Below are positions 1 through 9,761 of a DNA stretch of 64,000 nucleotides, piece by piece (position 1 is the stretch's first letter; each line of letters opens with the position of its first letter). The notes below the pieces were generated by a model. It saw only the letters and a list, made by a program, of their open reading frames with translations. It was not told the origin of the DNA and ran no database searches. Origin of the DNA: Thiothrix nivea DSM 5205 (lineage in GTDB: Bacteria; Pseudomonadota; Gammaproteobacteria; Thiotrichales; Thiotrichaceae); the NCBI RefSeq assembly GCF_000260135.1, contig NZ_JH651384.1, forward strand, positions 2,607,693 through 2,671,692. The letters are read 5' to 3'. The position numbers and the translations under genes are program-made.

Positions 1-1375
1 TAATACAAATGAGGGCGATAACCAGCACTTGCAGCAGCAAGGGCAAGCGGCGCTGGACATCCAGATAGGTTTTCTGCAACCACGGGCCGAAAAAGTTGAG
101 CAGTAAGCCAACCGCAATGGCCGGAATCACCAGCAACCCGAAACCTTTACCCTGCTGATCCGTAAACACTGCGCGGAAGATTTCAAACGCCCGTTCCGTA
201 TCCGCCGCTTCAAAAAACACCCAGGTAAATGAAACAAAATGGAAGGTGAGCAGCCACAGGAACACTTTCATCAGCGGGTTCGGCTTGGCCTCAACCGCCC
301 CCGGTTTGCGGAAATGGCGGCGCAGATCCTTGATGGCATGGGTAATCACCAACCCCAAGCCATGCAACATCCCCCACAGCAGGAAGCGCATGTGCGCCCC
401 ATGCCACAGACCACCCAGCGTCATGGTGATCATGATGTTGATGTACTTGGATAATGTCCCGTACTTATTGCCCCCCAGCGGTATGTAAAGGTAATCCCGC
501 AGCCAGGTGGACAGCGAAATATGCCAGCGATGCCAGAATTCCTGCAAATCGGTAGCGATGTAGGGGCGGTTGAAATTGAGCGGAATCGTGTACCCCAGCA
601 GCAGCGCCACCCCAATCGCCAGATCGGAATAGCCGGAAAAGTCACAAAAAATCTGCACCGAATAGCCGTAAATGGCCGCCAGCACACTGGCCGAAGAATA
701 ATCCCCCGGCACCTGGAAGACCTGCCGGACAATGTGTTCCGACAAATAACTCGCAATCACGATTTTCTTGAACAAGCCGGACAGGATCAGCGCGAACCCC
801 AACTGGAAACTGCGCGTGCTGTACACCGGCCTGCTCAGTTGCGGCACGAACACATGCGCGCGCATGATCGGCCCAGACAATACCGTAGGGAAAAACGACA
901 CGAACAGCAGGATGTCCAGCGGGTTTTTGACCAGGCGTTCCCTGTCCCGATACACATCAATGGCGTAAGACATGCCCTGAAAGGTGAAAAAACTGATCCC
1001 TATCGGAAACAGCAAATCCATCAGCGGCAAGTGGGACACCAGGTCGCCATGCCACAGCAAGGGGAGGATGCTGGTCGCAAAAAACTCGGTGTATTTGAAA
1101 AACACCAGCGGTGCCAGGCTCAAAACAATCGCCGCAAACAGCAACAGTTTTTTGCGCACCATGCTGTTGCTTAGGGCGATCAGGTAGCCAGCCCCCCAGT
1201 TGACCAGCCCCACCAGCAGGATCAACGGCAGGAAACGGGCGTCAAAGCTGATATAGAAAACCGCGTTCGCTTCCAGCAGGAACAGTTTGTAGAACCCTGG
1301 CAAGCCACGGAAAAACCAGCTCAGGCTCAGCACCACCAAAAAGAAAACGGCGAATTCCACCGTGGTGAAAATCAT
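1..1375 (-). CDS. MBOAT family O-acyltransferase (AlgI/DltB-like), 3' end outside window
   Basis: Multi-pass membrane O-acyltransferase of the MBOAT family, which moves acyl (usually acetyl) groups onto extracellular polysaccharides. I translated it directly: it starts MIFTTVEFAVFFL and stays open for about 458 codons to the window edge, so the C-terminus is missing. Family hallmarks are the block with EFWHRWHISLSTWLRDYLY and the later LGGLWHGA motif, whose His is the presumed catalytic residue. Many hydrophobic segments surround them. The start codon overlaps the rsgA stop (ATGA), so the two genes are probably co-transcribed. The acceptor polymer cannot be told, because the alginate or cellulose acetylation partners (AlgJ/AlgX type) would lie outside the window. 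Confidence 0.9.
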   Translation of the reverse strand, partial: MIFTTVEFAVFFLVVLSLSWFFRGLPGFYKLFLLEANAVFYISFDARFLPLILLVGLVNWGAGYLIALSNSMVRKKLLLFAAIVLSLAPLVFFKYTEFFATSILPLLWHGDLVSHLPLMDLLFPIGISFFTFQGMSYAIDVYRDRERLVKNPLDILLFVSFFPTVLSGPIMRAHVFVPQLSRPVYSTRSFQLGFALILSGLFKKIVIASYLSEHIVRQVFQVPGDYSSASVLAAIYGYSVQIFCDFSGYSDLAIGVALLLGYTIPLNFNRPYIATDLQEFWHRWHISLSTWLRDYLYIPLGGNKYGTLSKYINIMITMTLGGLWHGAHMRFLLWGMLHGLGLVITHAIKDLRRHFRKPGAVEAKPNPLMKVFLWLLTFHFVSFTWVFFEAADTERAFEIFRAVFTDQQGKGFGLLVIPAIAVGLLLNFFGPWLQKTYLDVQRRLPLLLQVLVIALICI

Positions 1376-2268
1376 GGCAGCAAACCCCGGTAACGGGCAA
1401 AGCGCCGGGCGGGAATGTCCCCACTACCAGCCGCCGCCTTGACGGCGCAACCCGGCTCATGGTTGTGGGTGCAGTTGTGGAAACGGCATTCCCCCAGGTA
1501 GGGGCGGAATTCTGGAAAACCGGCTTCCAGCGTAGCGAAATCCAACCCCGTCAGGCCGAAATCGCGCACCCCCGGCGAGTCGATCAGCACCCCCCCGTTA
1601 GGCAGGTGGTAAAGGGTGGCGGAGGTAGTGGTGTGGCGGCCTTCGCCGGTGTCGGCAATCGCGCCGATGCGGATGTCCGCCTGCGGCAACAACTGCGCGG
1701 CAATGGACGATTTGCCCACGCCGGATTGCCCCACCACGATGGCGGTGCGCTGGCCAATGGCAGTAAGGATGGCTTCCACCCCTTGCTGCTGGCGTGCCGA
1801 GATGTGCAGGAGCGGGTAACCGATGTGGGCGTATTCCGCCAGACAAGCTTCTGCTTCGGGTGTGGCGCAGGCATCGCGCCTATCGGCCTTGTTCATCACC
1901 AGCAGCACATCGGCAGCCAGCCGGTGGGCGGCAATCAGGTAACGGTCGAGCATTTCCCATACCGGGGCGGGTTGCCAACTGGTGACAACGATCAGCAGGT
2001 CGATGTTGGCGGCGATGGCGCGCGGTTTGCCACGGAAATCGGGGCGTTCCAGCACGTTTTTGCGTGGCAGCATGGCGGTGACGGCGGCGTTGCCTTGTGC
2101 CTGTTGTTCCCAGACAACATGGTCGCCACAGGCAATGTGTTCAAACTTGCGGCGGGCAGTGCAGCGCAAGACCTCGCCCTGGTCTGTTTCAACCAGTACT
2201 TCAGCGCCAAACCGGGTGATGACCTGCCCGTTGCCGGAGGAGGGGGTAAAAGGGGTGTTTTCCGTCAT
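1372..2268 (-). CDS. rsgA: Ribosome small subunit-dependent GTPase A
   Basis: RsgA (YjeQ) is a circularly permuted GTPase that assists late 30S ribosomal subunit maturation. The 298-residue product has the expected order: N-terminal OB-like region, then G4 (MNKAD, about residue 125), G1 P-loop GQSGVGKSS (about 180), G3 DSPG (about 229), and a C-terminal zinc knuckle with the Cys/His cluster ECRFHNCTHNHEPGC (about 258-275). The length matches the family. It lies downstream of a small secreted protein gene and overlaps the MBOAT gene by 4 bp. Confidence 0.96.
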   Translation of the reverse strand: MTENTPFTPSSGNGQVITRFGAEVLVETDQGEVLRCTARRKFEHIACGDHVVWEQQAQGNAAVTAMLPRKNVLERPDFRGKPRAIAANIDLLIVVTSWQPAPVWEMLDRYLIAAHRLAADVLLVMNKADRRDACATPEAEACLAEYAHIGYPLLHISARQQQGVEAILTAIGQRTAIVVGQSGVGKSSIAAQLLPQADIRIGAIADTGEGRHTTTSATLYHLPNGGVLIDSPGVRDFGLTGLDFATLEAGFPEFRPYLGECRFHNCTHNHEPGCAVKAAAGSGDIPARRFARYRGLLP

Positions 2269-2308
2269 ATGTCCCTATTGTGACGGAAAACAGCCGCTTG
2301 TACACGCC

Positions 2309-2575
2309 TTACTGGAAGTTGTTGTAGTACTTCTGGGCGATATAACCCACGATGTCCTGGATTTGATCCTCGTACCAGTAAATGTGGTTGTCGCGGTCGC
2401 AACCACGCACTTTCTGATCCAGTTGCGCGTGGTTGGCAATCCCCGACGTGGCGGGGTCAGTCAGCTCGGGTGTGTTGCACGCCGAATTGTTGAACTGTGT
2501 GATCGAATCCGGGTCATTTGCCAGTGCTGGCTGCATCAGCAGTAGCCCGGCGCAAAGCATGAGGACTGGTTTCAT
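2309..2575 (-). CDS. Small secreted protein, function unknown
   Basis: An 88-residue protein with a clear signal peptide (MKPVLMLCAGLLLMQPALA, cleavage expected after ALA). The mature part of about 69 residues has two Cys (in NSACNT and RGCD) that could form a disulfide, followed by a charged, aromatic C-terminus (IYWYEDQIQD, YIAQKYYNNF). I recognise no family. It sits 14 bp downstream of the M48 protease gene start and 40 bp upstream of rsgA on the same strand, so it is likely in one transcription unit with them. Confidence 0.6.
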   Translation of the reverse strand: MKPVLMLCAGLLLMQPALANDPDSITQFNNSACNTPELTDPATSGIANHAQLDQKVRGCDRDNHIYWYEDQIQDIVGYIAQKYYNNFQ

Positions 2576-2589
2576 TTCACTACTCTTCT

Positions 2590-3831
2590 TCAGGTTTGTT
2601 GTTGTAAATGCGCAATCCGTATCATGGCTGGCGGATGCGAATCGTAGAATGCCGAGTACAACGGATCAGGTGTCAGCGTACTCGCATTCTCCTTATAAAG
2701 ACCCACCAGGGCGGCAATCAGTTCCGTGCTGCTGGACTGTTGCGCCGCGAACTCATCCGCTTCGAACTCATGCTTGCGCGACCACCAGGCCATGATCGGG
2801 CCGATGAAAAACGTAAACGCCGGGCTGACCAGCACGAACAACAACAAGGCCATGTAGGTGGAAGCCTGGCTGACACCCAATGCAGTATAGAACCATTCCT
2901 GGCGCATCAGCCACGCCAGGATGAAGAAACCCGCCAGCGTCATGGCCATCGACAATGCCATGCCCTTGACGATGTGCTTGCGTTTGAAATGCCCCAGTTC
3001 ATGCGCCAGCACCGCTTCCACCTGCGCGGGGGTCAGGTGCTTGAGCAAGGTATCGAAAAACACGATGCGCTTGTTCTTGCCGAAGCCGGTGAAGTAGGCG
3101 TTGCCATGGGCGGAGCGGCGCGAACCATCCATCACGAACACGCCCTTACTGTTGAAACCGGTGCGTGCCAGCAGGGCGTTGATGCGCTCGGCCACTTCAC
3201 CTTCTTCCAGCGGGCTGAACTTGTTGAACAGCGGGGCGATGAATTTGGGGTAAGCCCAGGTCATCAGCAGGGAAAACGCCGTCAGCGCCGCCCAAGCGTA
3301 CAGCCACCACAGGCTGCCCGCTGATTCCATCAGCCACAGGATCAACATCACCAGCGGCACGCCGATCACCAGCGCCAGTGCCGCACCTTTCAGCATGTCG
3401 ACGACAAAGGTGGCGGCAGTCATTTTGTTGAAACCGAAGCGTTCTTCCAGCACAAAAGTGCGGTACAGCGACATTGGCAAGTCCAGCAGGCTGCCGACCA
3501 GCATCATGCTGATGATGACAGCAGTGCCGGTGTACAGCCCGTTCCAACCGAGGCTGCGCCACTGGTTGTCGAGCCACTCCAGCCCACCGCCCAGCGTCCA
3601 CGCCAGCAGGATGAATACGCCCACCAGCAGGTCAATGCGCCCCAACCCGCCCTTGGCGAGGGTGTAATCGGCGGCTTTCTGGTGTTCCGCCAGCGAAATC
3701 TTGCCCGCAAAGGCATCGGGGACGCCTCCACGGTGCTGGCTCACGTGCTGTTTCTGCCGCAGCGACAGGTAAACTTGCACCAGCGTTGCTGCCAGCAGGA
3801 AAGCCAGAAAGAGGTAGGTGAATGTTTGCAT
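2590..3831 (-). CDS. M48 family (Ste24/CAAX prenyl protease-type) metalloprotease
   Basis: Integral membrane zinc metalloprotease of the M48 Ste24 type. The 413-residue product starts MQTFTYLFLAFLLAATL. I chose this ATG because the longer frame runs antisense through orn. The N-terminal M48 extension with several membrane segments is followed by the zinc motif HELGHFKRKH (about residue 272) and the third-ligand region KHEFEADEFAA (about 352). Full-length for the family. In bacteria the substrates are unknown, since there is no prenylated CAAX pathway; a role in membrane protein quality control is inferred. Divergent from orn across 51 bp. Confidence 0.93.
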   Translation of the reverse strand: MQTFTYLFLAFLLAATLVQVYLSLRQKQHVSQHRGGVPDAFAGKISLAEHQKAADYTLAKGGLGRIDLLVGVFILLAWTLGGGLEWLDNQWRSLGWNGLYTGTAVIISMMLVGSLLDLPMSLYRTFVLEERFGFNKMTAATFVVDMLKGAALALVIGVPLVMLILWLMESAGSLWWLYAWAALTAFSLLMTWAYPKFIAPLFNKFSPLEEGEVAERINALLARTGFNSKGVFVMDGSRRSAHGNAYFTGFGKNKRIVFFDTLLKHLTPAQVEAVLAHELGHFKRKHIVKGMALSMAMTLAGFFILAWLMRQEWFYTALGVSQASTYMALLLFVLVSPAFTFFIGPIMAWWSRKHEFEADEFAAQQSSSTELIAALVGLYKENASTLTPDPLYSAFYDSHPPAMIRIAHLQQQT

Positions 3832-3882
3832 GGTGTTTCTGTTATAGTCCTGATTCCCTAAAGTACCCACAAGTGTAACCGA

Positions 3883-4431
3883 ATGAGCATTAATCAGGAA
3901 AATTTGATCTGGATCGATCTGGAAATGACCGGGTTGGACGCCTTCAATGATGTCATTATCGAAATTGCCACCATCGTTACCGACAAGCATTTGCATATCC
4001 TGGCGGAAGGGCCGGTGATTGCCATCCACCAGCCAGCAGCAACCCTGGCGAAAATGGACGACTGGAACCAGAAACAGCACGGCGGTTCCGGGCTGGTCAA
4101 GCGGGTGCAGGAAAGTACCTGGACGGAGGCACAGGCGGAACAGGCCACGCTGGAATTCCTCAAACAATACGTCCCGGCGGGCGCATCACCGATGTGCGGC
4201 AACACCATCTGTCAGGATCGGCGTTTCCTCGCCCGCCATATGCCGACACTGGAAAAGTTCTTCCACTACCGCCACCTGGATGTCAGCACCCTGAAAGAGC
4301 TGGCCAACCGCTGGCGGCCTGGCCTGGCGGACGGGTTCAAGAAGGAATCCCGGCATCTGGCGCTGAACGACATCCAGGATTCCATCGACGAGCTGAAATA
4401 TTACCGGCAGCATTTCATCCGGCTGGAGTAG
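3883..4431 (+). CDS. orn: Oligoribonuclease
   Basis: A 3'-to-5' exonuclease that degrades 2-5-nt RNA (nanoRNA) and pGpG, the last step of RNA and cyclic-di-GMP breakdown. The 182-residue protein has the DEDDh exonuclease motifs: [10 protein letters not shown] (Asp12, Glu14) at the N-terminus, a middle Asp within the block holding [10 protein letters not shown], and the C-terminal [18 protein letters not shown] region. Length and motifs are typical of the essential gammaproteobacterial enzyme. Divergently transcribed from the M48 protease. Confidence 0.97.
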   Translation: MSINQENLIWIDLEMTGLDAFNDVIIEIATIVTDKHLHILAEGPVIAIHQPAATLAKMDDWNQKQHGGSGLVKRVQESTWTEAQAEQATLEFLKQYVPAGASPMCGNTICQDRRFLARHMPTLEKFFHYRHLDVSTLKELANRWRPGLADGFKKESRHLALNDIQDSIDELKYYRQHFIRLE

Positions 4432-4497
4432 GCAAGCGGCCTGCCTTTGTGTACAGTCATCCCCAAACCCCAATCATAAAAATGACGGACATCAGGC

Positions 4498-5433
4498 ATG
4501 ACAACCGCAGCCCCCCAACTGATCCAGGCGACGCTGGCGCAGTTGAACAAAGTCATCCACGGCAAGGAACAGCAGGTCAAGTTGGCGCTCACCTGTTTGC
4601 TGGCTAACGGCCACCTGCTGCTGGAAGATCTGCCCGGCATGGGCAAAACCACCCTCGCGCACGCCCTCGCCCAGGTTTGTGGGCTGGAATACAAGCGTGT
4701 CCAGTTCACCAGCGACCTATTGCCCGCCGACCTGATTGGCGCGGCAGTGTTTGAGCCGCAGGCTGGCAAATTCCGTTTCCACCCCGGCCCGGTGTTCAGC
4801 CAGGTGTTTCTGGCCGATGAACTCAACCGCGCCACCCCCAAGGCGCAAAGCGCGCTGCTGGAGGCGATGGAAGAGCGCCAGGTCAGCGTGGATGGCGTTA
4901 CCCATACCCTGCCCGCGCCGTTTTTCGTCATCGCCACCCAGAACCCGCACAGCCAGTCCGGCACTTTCCCGCTGCCGGAATCGCAGCTTGACCGCTTCCT
5001 GTTGCGCATTTCTCTGGGCTACCCCGACCCGGCGGCGGAGCGCAGCCTGTTACAGGGGCGTAACGGACGGGCGCTGCTGGCCAGTTTGCAACAAGTGTTG
5101 AACGAAGGTCGCCTGAAGGGTCTGCAATCACTGGTTCCACAAGTCAAAATGAGCGACACGCTGCTGGATTACGTACAGCGCCTGATCGCCTATACCCGCC
5201 AAACCGATGTCTGCCATCTGGGGCTGTCGCCGCGCGGCGCACTGGCCCTGGTGAAAAGCGCGCAAGCCTGGGCCTTGCTGCAAGGGCGTGGGCATGTGCT
5301 GCCGGAAGACGTGCAGGCGGTATTCGTTGCCGTCGCCGGGCATCGCATTATCGGCAGGCAGGAAACCCAGGGCGAACAGCTCGCCCGGCACATCCTCGCC
5401 AAGGTGGATGTGGTCGGCAATGGTCATGGTTGA
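4498..5433 (+). CDS. MoxR family AAA+ ATPase
   Basis: A 311-residue MoxR-type AAA+ ATPase, a chaperone-like factor usually paired with DUF58 and transglutaminase proteins. Walker A is LPGMGKTTLAHA (about residue 46), Walker B FLADELNRATPKAQSALLEA (about 103), then sensor 1 in VIATQNPHSQSGT and an arginine-rich C-terminal lid. The next gene (DUF58) starts inside its 3' end and the third (transglutaminase) overlaps the second, giving the classic MoxR-DUF58-TgpA cluster, thought to act in cell-envelope protein maturation. The exact substrate is not known. Confidence 0.95.
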   Translation: MTTAAPQLIQATLAQLNKVIHGKEQQVKLALTCLLANGHLLLEDLPGMGKTTLAHALAQVCGLEYKRVQFTSDLLPADLIGAAVFEPQAGKFRFHPGPVFSQVFLADELNRATPKAQSALLEAMEERQVSVDGVTHTLPAPFFVIATQNPHSQSGTFPLPESQLDRFLLRISLGYPDPAAERSLLQGRNGRALLASLQQVLNEGRLKGLQSLVPQVKMSDTLLDYVQRLIAYTRQTDVCHLGLSPRGALALVKSAQAWALLQGRGHVLPEDVQAVFVAVAGHRIIGRQETQGEQLARHILAKVDVVGNGHG

Positions 5434-6388
5434 CACCTGGCGGATGCAACTGGACGGCTGGTTGCGGCAACGCCTAGCCTCCACGCACGAAACCACCCTC
5501 AACCAGCGGCGGGTCTTCATCGTCCCCAGCAAAACCGCGCTGGCGCTGCTGGCCATGATTGCCCTGCTGTTCCTGTTAGGCGTCAATTTCCAGAATTCGC
5601 TAGTGTACGGCATCTGCTTCTGGCTGCTGGCCTTGCTGCTGTTGAACATCTTTTACACCTGGCGCAACCTGGCTGGCCTGACCCTGACCGCAATTGGGGT
5701 GGAACCCTGTTTCGCCGGGGAAAAGGCGGTGCTGGAAGTGGCGCTGAGCCGCCCCGGCCAGCAGCCGCGTTTCGCCATCGAACTCGACTGGCCGGGGCAA
5801 GATCATACGCAAACCAATCTGGTAACAACCCAAACCCAGCGGGTGAAACTGTCGCACGACGCAGGGGAACGCGGGCGCTTCCGTCCACCGCGCCTGCGGG
5901 TATCGACCCGCTACCCGACCGGGCTGGCGGTGGCGTGGTCGTATGTGTACCCGGCGGTGCAGGGGCTGGTTTACCCCAAACCGGTGGACAAGGCTTTCGA
6001 CCCCAACGGCAACCAGCAGGGCGCGGCCACCGAGGATGGGGTGGAAATTCCCGGTGGCAGCAGCGATTTCAGCGGCGTGCGCGGCTACCAGCAGGGTGAT
6101 GCCCCCAAGCGTATCCATTGGAAAAAGTTTGCCCAAACCGGTGAGTTGTATACCAAGACCTTCGTCGATTACGCCAGTCATGATTTGTGGCTGGACTGGG
6201 ATGGCCTGCCAATGCCGGGGGTAGAAATCCGCCTATCACACCTGTGCCGCAGGGTGCTGGATTTTCATCAGGAACAGCGCCAGTTCGGCCTGAAACTGCC
6301 GGGTGTCGTGATCGAACCGGGTAAGGGCGAGGCGCACAAGGCGCGTTGCTTGCAGGCGCTGGCGCTATTCGGGGTGGCGGATGGGTAG
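5420..6388 (+). CDS. DUF58 domain-containing protein
   Basis: About 322 residues with two adjacent membrane segments near residues 30-75 (ALALLAMIALLFLLG and SLVYGICFWLLALLLL). The cytoplasmic part carries the DUF58 signature (SDFSGVRGYQQGDAPKRIHW, then KKFAQTGELYTKTF). I chose the ATG at 5420 (MVMVDTW); one at 5426 is equally possible. Longer in-frame starts lie inside moxR. DUF58 proteins resemble a von Willebrand A-like fold and work with the neighbouring MoxR ATPase. Translational coupling is suggested by the 14-bp overlap upstream and 8-bp overlap downstream. Confidence 0.9.
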   Translation: MVMVDTWRMQLDGWLRQRLASTHETTLNQRRVFIVPSKTALALLAMIALLFLLGVNFQNSLVYGICFWLLALLLLNIFYTWRNLAGLTLTAIGVEPCFAGEKAVLEVALSRPGQQPRFAIELDWPGQDHTQTNLVTTQTQRVKLSHDAGERGRFRPPRLRVSTRYPTGLAVAWSYVYPAVQGLVYPKPVDKAFDPNGNQQGAATEDGVEIPGGSSDFSGVRGYQQGDAPKRIHWKKFAQTGELYTKTFVDYASHDLWLDWDGLPMPGVEIRLSHLCRRVLDFHQEQRQFGLKLPGVVIEPGKGEAHKARCLQALALFGVADG

Positions 6389-8411
6389 CAAGGGGGAAGG
6401 GGGCAATAACTTCATCACCTACACCGGTATGATCTGGCTGCTGGCGGCACAACTGGCGGTGATGCTGCCCTTCATGTTCGACCTGCCCATCTGGCTGGTG
6501 CCGGTGCTGCTGTTCACGGCGGGCTGGCGCTTGCGGGTGCTGGCGGGCTTGTCCAGCCAGCCGGGGAATGTCACCAAGGTGGCGCTGGTCGGCTTGGGGC
6601 TGGGCGGTTTGCTGCTGAGTGGGCTGAAATTCCCTTCGCTGGATGCGATGGCTGCGTTGCTGCTGCTGGGGTTTGCGTTCAAGTCGCTGGAAGTGTTGCA
6701 ACGGCGCGATGCGATTGTGGTGATTTTCATCGGTTATTTTCTGGTGGCGCTGCAATTCTTGTATACGCAGTCGATGCTGGCGGCTTTGTACGGCTTTCTG
6801 TCGATGGTGGTGTTGACCGGGGCGCTGGTCGGGGCGCAGCAGTCGGTGGTGGAGTTTTCCACCGGACAGAATGTGCGTTTCAACCTGAGGCTGGCGCTGT
6901 TCATGCTGCTGCAATGCCTGCCGCTGATGGTGGTGATTTTCGTGTTTGCGCCGCGTTTGCCGCCACTATGGTCCTTGCCGTTGAGCACCGGCCAAGCCAA
7001 GACCGGCATCACCGACCACATGGCTCCCGGCGACATCGAGAAGCTGGGCAAGTCGGATGAGCTGGCGTTCCGCGTCACCTTCAAGGGGCAACGCCCGGCG
7101 CAGCACGAACTGTACTGGCGCGGGTTGGTGCTGAACCATTTCGACGGCCGTGAGTGGCGGCAGTTTGAGCAGGATTATGACCTGCCGGCATTGCGGGGCG
7201 CGCTGCACACCAGTTACCGCTGGCGTCCCGGCAATGTGCAGGCGCAGGGTGAAGCCATTGCCTATGAAGCCATCTACGAAAAGACCGGGCAGCCGTGGCT
7301 GTTCACGCTGACGCCTGCCATGCAGGTGGAGGGCGAGGTCATGCAGGGCGCGGATTACCGGGTGATGGCGCGTCAGGAATTACAAGCGCCTTTCCTGCTG
7401 AAAGCGGTCAGTTACCCGCAGGCGCTGCGCGATGTGCAACTCGACCCGTATTTGCGGCGTCTGGCCTTGCTGCTGCCTGCCAGTGGCGACGCGCGCAGCC
7501 GCGATCTGGCCAGACGCCTGTGGCAGGAAACCGGCAATCCGCAAGCCTATCTGGCCAAGGTGCTGGAACGCTTCCATACCCGTGGTTACGAATACACCCT
7601 GAACCCGCCTACCCTGGGCGATAGCGACACCATTGACGGCTTCCTGTTTGATTCGCAGCGCGGGTTTTGCGCCCATTACGCGGGCAGTTTCGTGTTCCTG
7701 ATGCGGGCAGTGGGGATTCCGGCGCGGGTGGTGGTCGGCTATCAGGGCGGCGAATGGAATGAGGCTGGCCAATACCTGGCTGTCCACCAGTATGACGCCC
7801 ACGCCTGGGCGGAAGTGTGGCTGCCGGAAACCGGCTGGCAGCGGGTCGACCCCACCACCGTGGTTGCCCCCAGCCGTGCCGAACAGGGGCTGGAAGCGGC
7901 AGTGCAAGCGGAAGGCAGCTTCTTGGCGGATTCACCGTTTTCCACCCGCAAGATTGCCTGGCTCAACGGCGTGCGCCAGCAACTGGATGCGGTGCAATAC
8001 GGTTGGCGGCGCTGGGTACTGGGCTACGACCAGGAGGAACAAGCCGCGCTGTTGAAATCCATGCTGGGTAGCCTGTCGGTGGTCAAGGTGGCACTACTGG
8101 CAGGTAGCCTGTTCTCGGCGATTGCCATTAGCTGGCTGGTACTGCTGGGTATGGCACGGAGGCGGCCACGCGAAGCACTGGAACACCGGCTTTACCGGCA
8201 GTTTTGCGCTGCGCTGGCCAAGCGCGGGGTGCAGCGGAGTCCAGGCGATGCGCCGGGTGTTTTTGCCGACGAAGCTGCGGCTGCCTTGCCCCGGCTGGCG
8301 GACAGCATCCGCGAGTTTACACAGGTCTATGAAGGGATTTGTTATGCGCCGGATGCCACTGCGCGCGCTTCCACCCGGCAGCTTAAGGCGCTGTTACGCA
8401 AGCTCAGCTAG
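6381..8411 (+). CDS. tgpA: TgpA-like transglutaminase domain membrane protein
   Basis: A 676-residue protein with about six N-terminal membrane helices (residues ~12-195), a periplasmic transglutaminase-core domain and a C-terminal membrane segment (near 565-590) followed by a DUF4129-like tail. The papain-like triad is visible: Cys430 in [12 protein letters not shown], His474 in [12 protein letters not shown] and Asp490 in WQRVDPTT. Pseudomonas TgpA is the named relative and is essential there. Third gene of the MoxR-DUF58-transglutaminase cluster. It converges on and overlaps the following gene by 8 bp. Confidence 0.92.
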   Translation: MGSKGEGGNNFITYTGMIWLLAAQLAVMLPFMFDLPIWLVPVLLFTAGWRLRVLAGLSSQPGNVTKVALVGLGLGGLLLSGLKFPSLDAMAALLLLGFAFKSLEVLQRRDAIVVIFIGYFLVALQFLYTQSMLAALYGFLSMVVLTGALVGAQQSVVEFSTGQNVRFNLRLALFMLLQCLPLMVVIFVFAPRLPPLWSLPLSTGQAKTGITDHMAPGDIEKLGKSDELAFRVTFKGQRPAQHELYWRGLVLNHFDGREWRQFEQDYDLPALRGALHTSYRWRPGNVQAQGEAIAYEAIYEKTGQPWLFTLTPAMQVEGEVMQGADYRVMARQELQAPFLLKAVSYPQALRDVQLDPYLRRLALLLPASGDARSRDLARRLWQETGNPQAYLAKVLERFHTRGYEYTLNPPTLGDSDTIDGFLFDSQRGFCAHYAGSFVFLMRAVGIPARVVVGYQGGEWNEAGQYLAVHQYDAHAWAEVWLPETGWQRVDPTTVVAPSRAEQGLEAAVQAEGSFLADSPFSTRKIAWLNGVRQQLDAVQYGWRRWVLGYDQEEQAALLKSMLGSLSVVKVALLAGSLFSAIAISWLVLLGMARRRPREALEHRLYRQFCAALAKRGVQRSPGDAPGVFADEAAAALPRLADSIREFTQVYEGICYAPDATARASTRQLKALLRKLS

Positions 8412-9348
8412 TCTGGCGGAATTTGCCAACCAATGCCGTAACCGGCGTAACCACGGCCAGCACGATAGCCCCCGCCAGCACACCGAACAGCCCGTTCAGC
8501 ACTACCGGGCTGATGGCCGCCAGTGCGCCTCCGACCCAGCCCACCTGATGCAGGAACAGTTCCGCACCATGAAAAAAGTCATGCGAATGCGGGATGCCGT
8601 GCAACAGGATGCCACCACCTACCAGGAACATCGCCGCCGTGCCTACCACCGACAAGGCTTTCATCAACCACGGCGCAAACACCAGCAGGCCACGCCCCAG
8701 CGCTTGTTTGAAGGCAGAAGCCTTATCCCTGATCAGGTAAAAACCCATGTCATCCAGTTTGACAATGGCTGCCACCAGCCCATACACCCCTAGCGTCATG
8801 ACAAAGGCAATACCGGAAACCACAGCCACCTGCATGGCGAACGGGGCATCTTTCACTGTGCCCAAAGCAATCACAATGATTTCGGCTGACAGGATAAAAT
8901 CGGTGCGGATCGCGCCTTTGATCTTGTCTTTCTCGAACGCAACCATATCCACTTCCGGGTCGCTGGCGGCCTCGATAAGCTTGTCGTGTTCGGCATGGTC
9001 TTCCGCCGCGCTATGCAGGAAAGCATGTGCCAGTTTTTCAAAGCCTTCAAAGCACAGGTAAGCGCCGCCAAGCATCAGCAGCGGGGTGATGAGCCATGGC
9101 GCAAACGCGCTCATCAGCAGGGCAACCGGCACCAGGATAAGCTTGTTGAGCAGGGAGCCTTTGGTGACAGCCCAAACAACCGGCAGTTCGCGTTCCGCCC
9201 GCACGCCGGATACCTGTTCGGCATTCAGCGCCAGATCGTCGCCCAGCACGCCCGCAGTCTTTTTGGCTGCCACTTTGGTCATGAGGGAAATGTCATCAAG
9301 GACAGTGGTAATGTCGTCGAGTAAGGCTAACAGACTGCCAGTGGCCAT
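8404..9348 (-). CDS. DUF808 (YedI-like) inner-membrane protein
   Basis: A 314-residue membrane protein of the DUF808/YedI family. The N-terminus [19 protein letters not shown] and the block [20 protein letters not shown] are characteristic, followed by several hydrophobic helices. The biochemical role is unknown. Length is normal for the family. Convergent with the transglutaminase gene, and apparently a single-gene unit. Confidence 0.88.
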   Translation of the reverse strand: MATGSLLALLDDITTVLDDISLMTKVAAKKTAGVLGDDLALNAEQVSGVRAERELPVVWAVTKGSLLNKLILVPVALLMSAFAPWLITPLLMLGGAYLCFEGFEKLAHAFLHSAAEDHAEHDKLIEAASDPEVDMVAFEKDKIKGAIRTDFILSAEIIVIALGTVKDAPFAMQVAVVSGIAFVMTLGVYGLVAAIVKLDDMGFYLIRDKASAFKQALGRGLLVFAPWLMKALSVVGTAAMFLVGGGILLHGIPHSHDFFHGAELFLHQVGWVGGALAAISPVVLNGLFGVLAGAIVLAVVTPVTALVGKFRQTS

Positions 9349-9485
9349 GCGGAAGCTCCTGATTGGAATTGGATTTTATGCCGGGCGTATGCTACACGCA
9401 TCCTCAAAGCCGGTCTATTGCCCGGTGTACGCCTGGGCAGGATGGGGTTTATAATGCGCATCACCCCTTTCCGGTGGAGGAATGC

Positions 9486-9761
9486 ATGAACGAAAAAACC
9501 ATCATCCTGGTCACGTTTACCAGTATTGTGCTGGCGGCTTGTACTGCTGGTATCACCACGGCAGGCGGGCAAGCCAAACCGGCGGGTAGTGCCGCTGCGG
9601 GCAGCCTGTCATGGATTTCCCCAAAACCCTCGGGTAAAAGCGAAGGGGGTGATGCCAAAATCTGCACCCTGGACGCCAAACAATGCCCGGATGGCAGTTT
9701 TGTCAGCCGCAACCCAGCCAACAACTGCGCTTTCAACCCCTGCCCTGGCGAACCGAAATAA
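9486..9761 (+). CDS. Small lipoprotein with Cys-rich C-terminus
   Basis: A 91-residue lipoprotein starting MNEKTIILVTFTSIVLAAC. I chose this ATG because a GGTGGAGG ribosome-binding site (9473-9480) lies just upstream and the lipobox LAAC follows 16 residues later; a longer frame has no signal. A Gly/Ala/Ser-rich linker leads to a C-terminal Cys cluster (ICTLDAKQCPDGSF, NNCAFNPCPG) that recalls short Kazal-like or disulfide-knot domains. Function unknown. It stops one base before the convergent precorrin methylmutase-like gene. Confidence 0.7.
   Translation: MNEKTIILVTFTSIVLAACTAGITTAGGQAKPAGSAAAGSLSWISPKPSGKSEGGDAKICTLDAKQCPDGSFVSRNPANNCAFNPCPGEPK

Noticed and set aside
1459-2283. 274-codon + strand frame opposite rsgA
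   Set aside because: Antisense shadow with no family features; rsgA on the other strand is complete.
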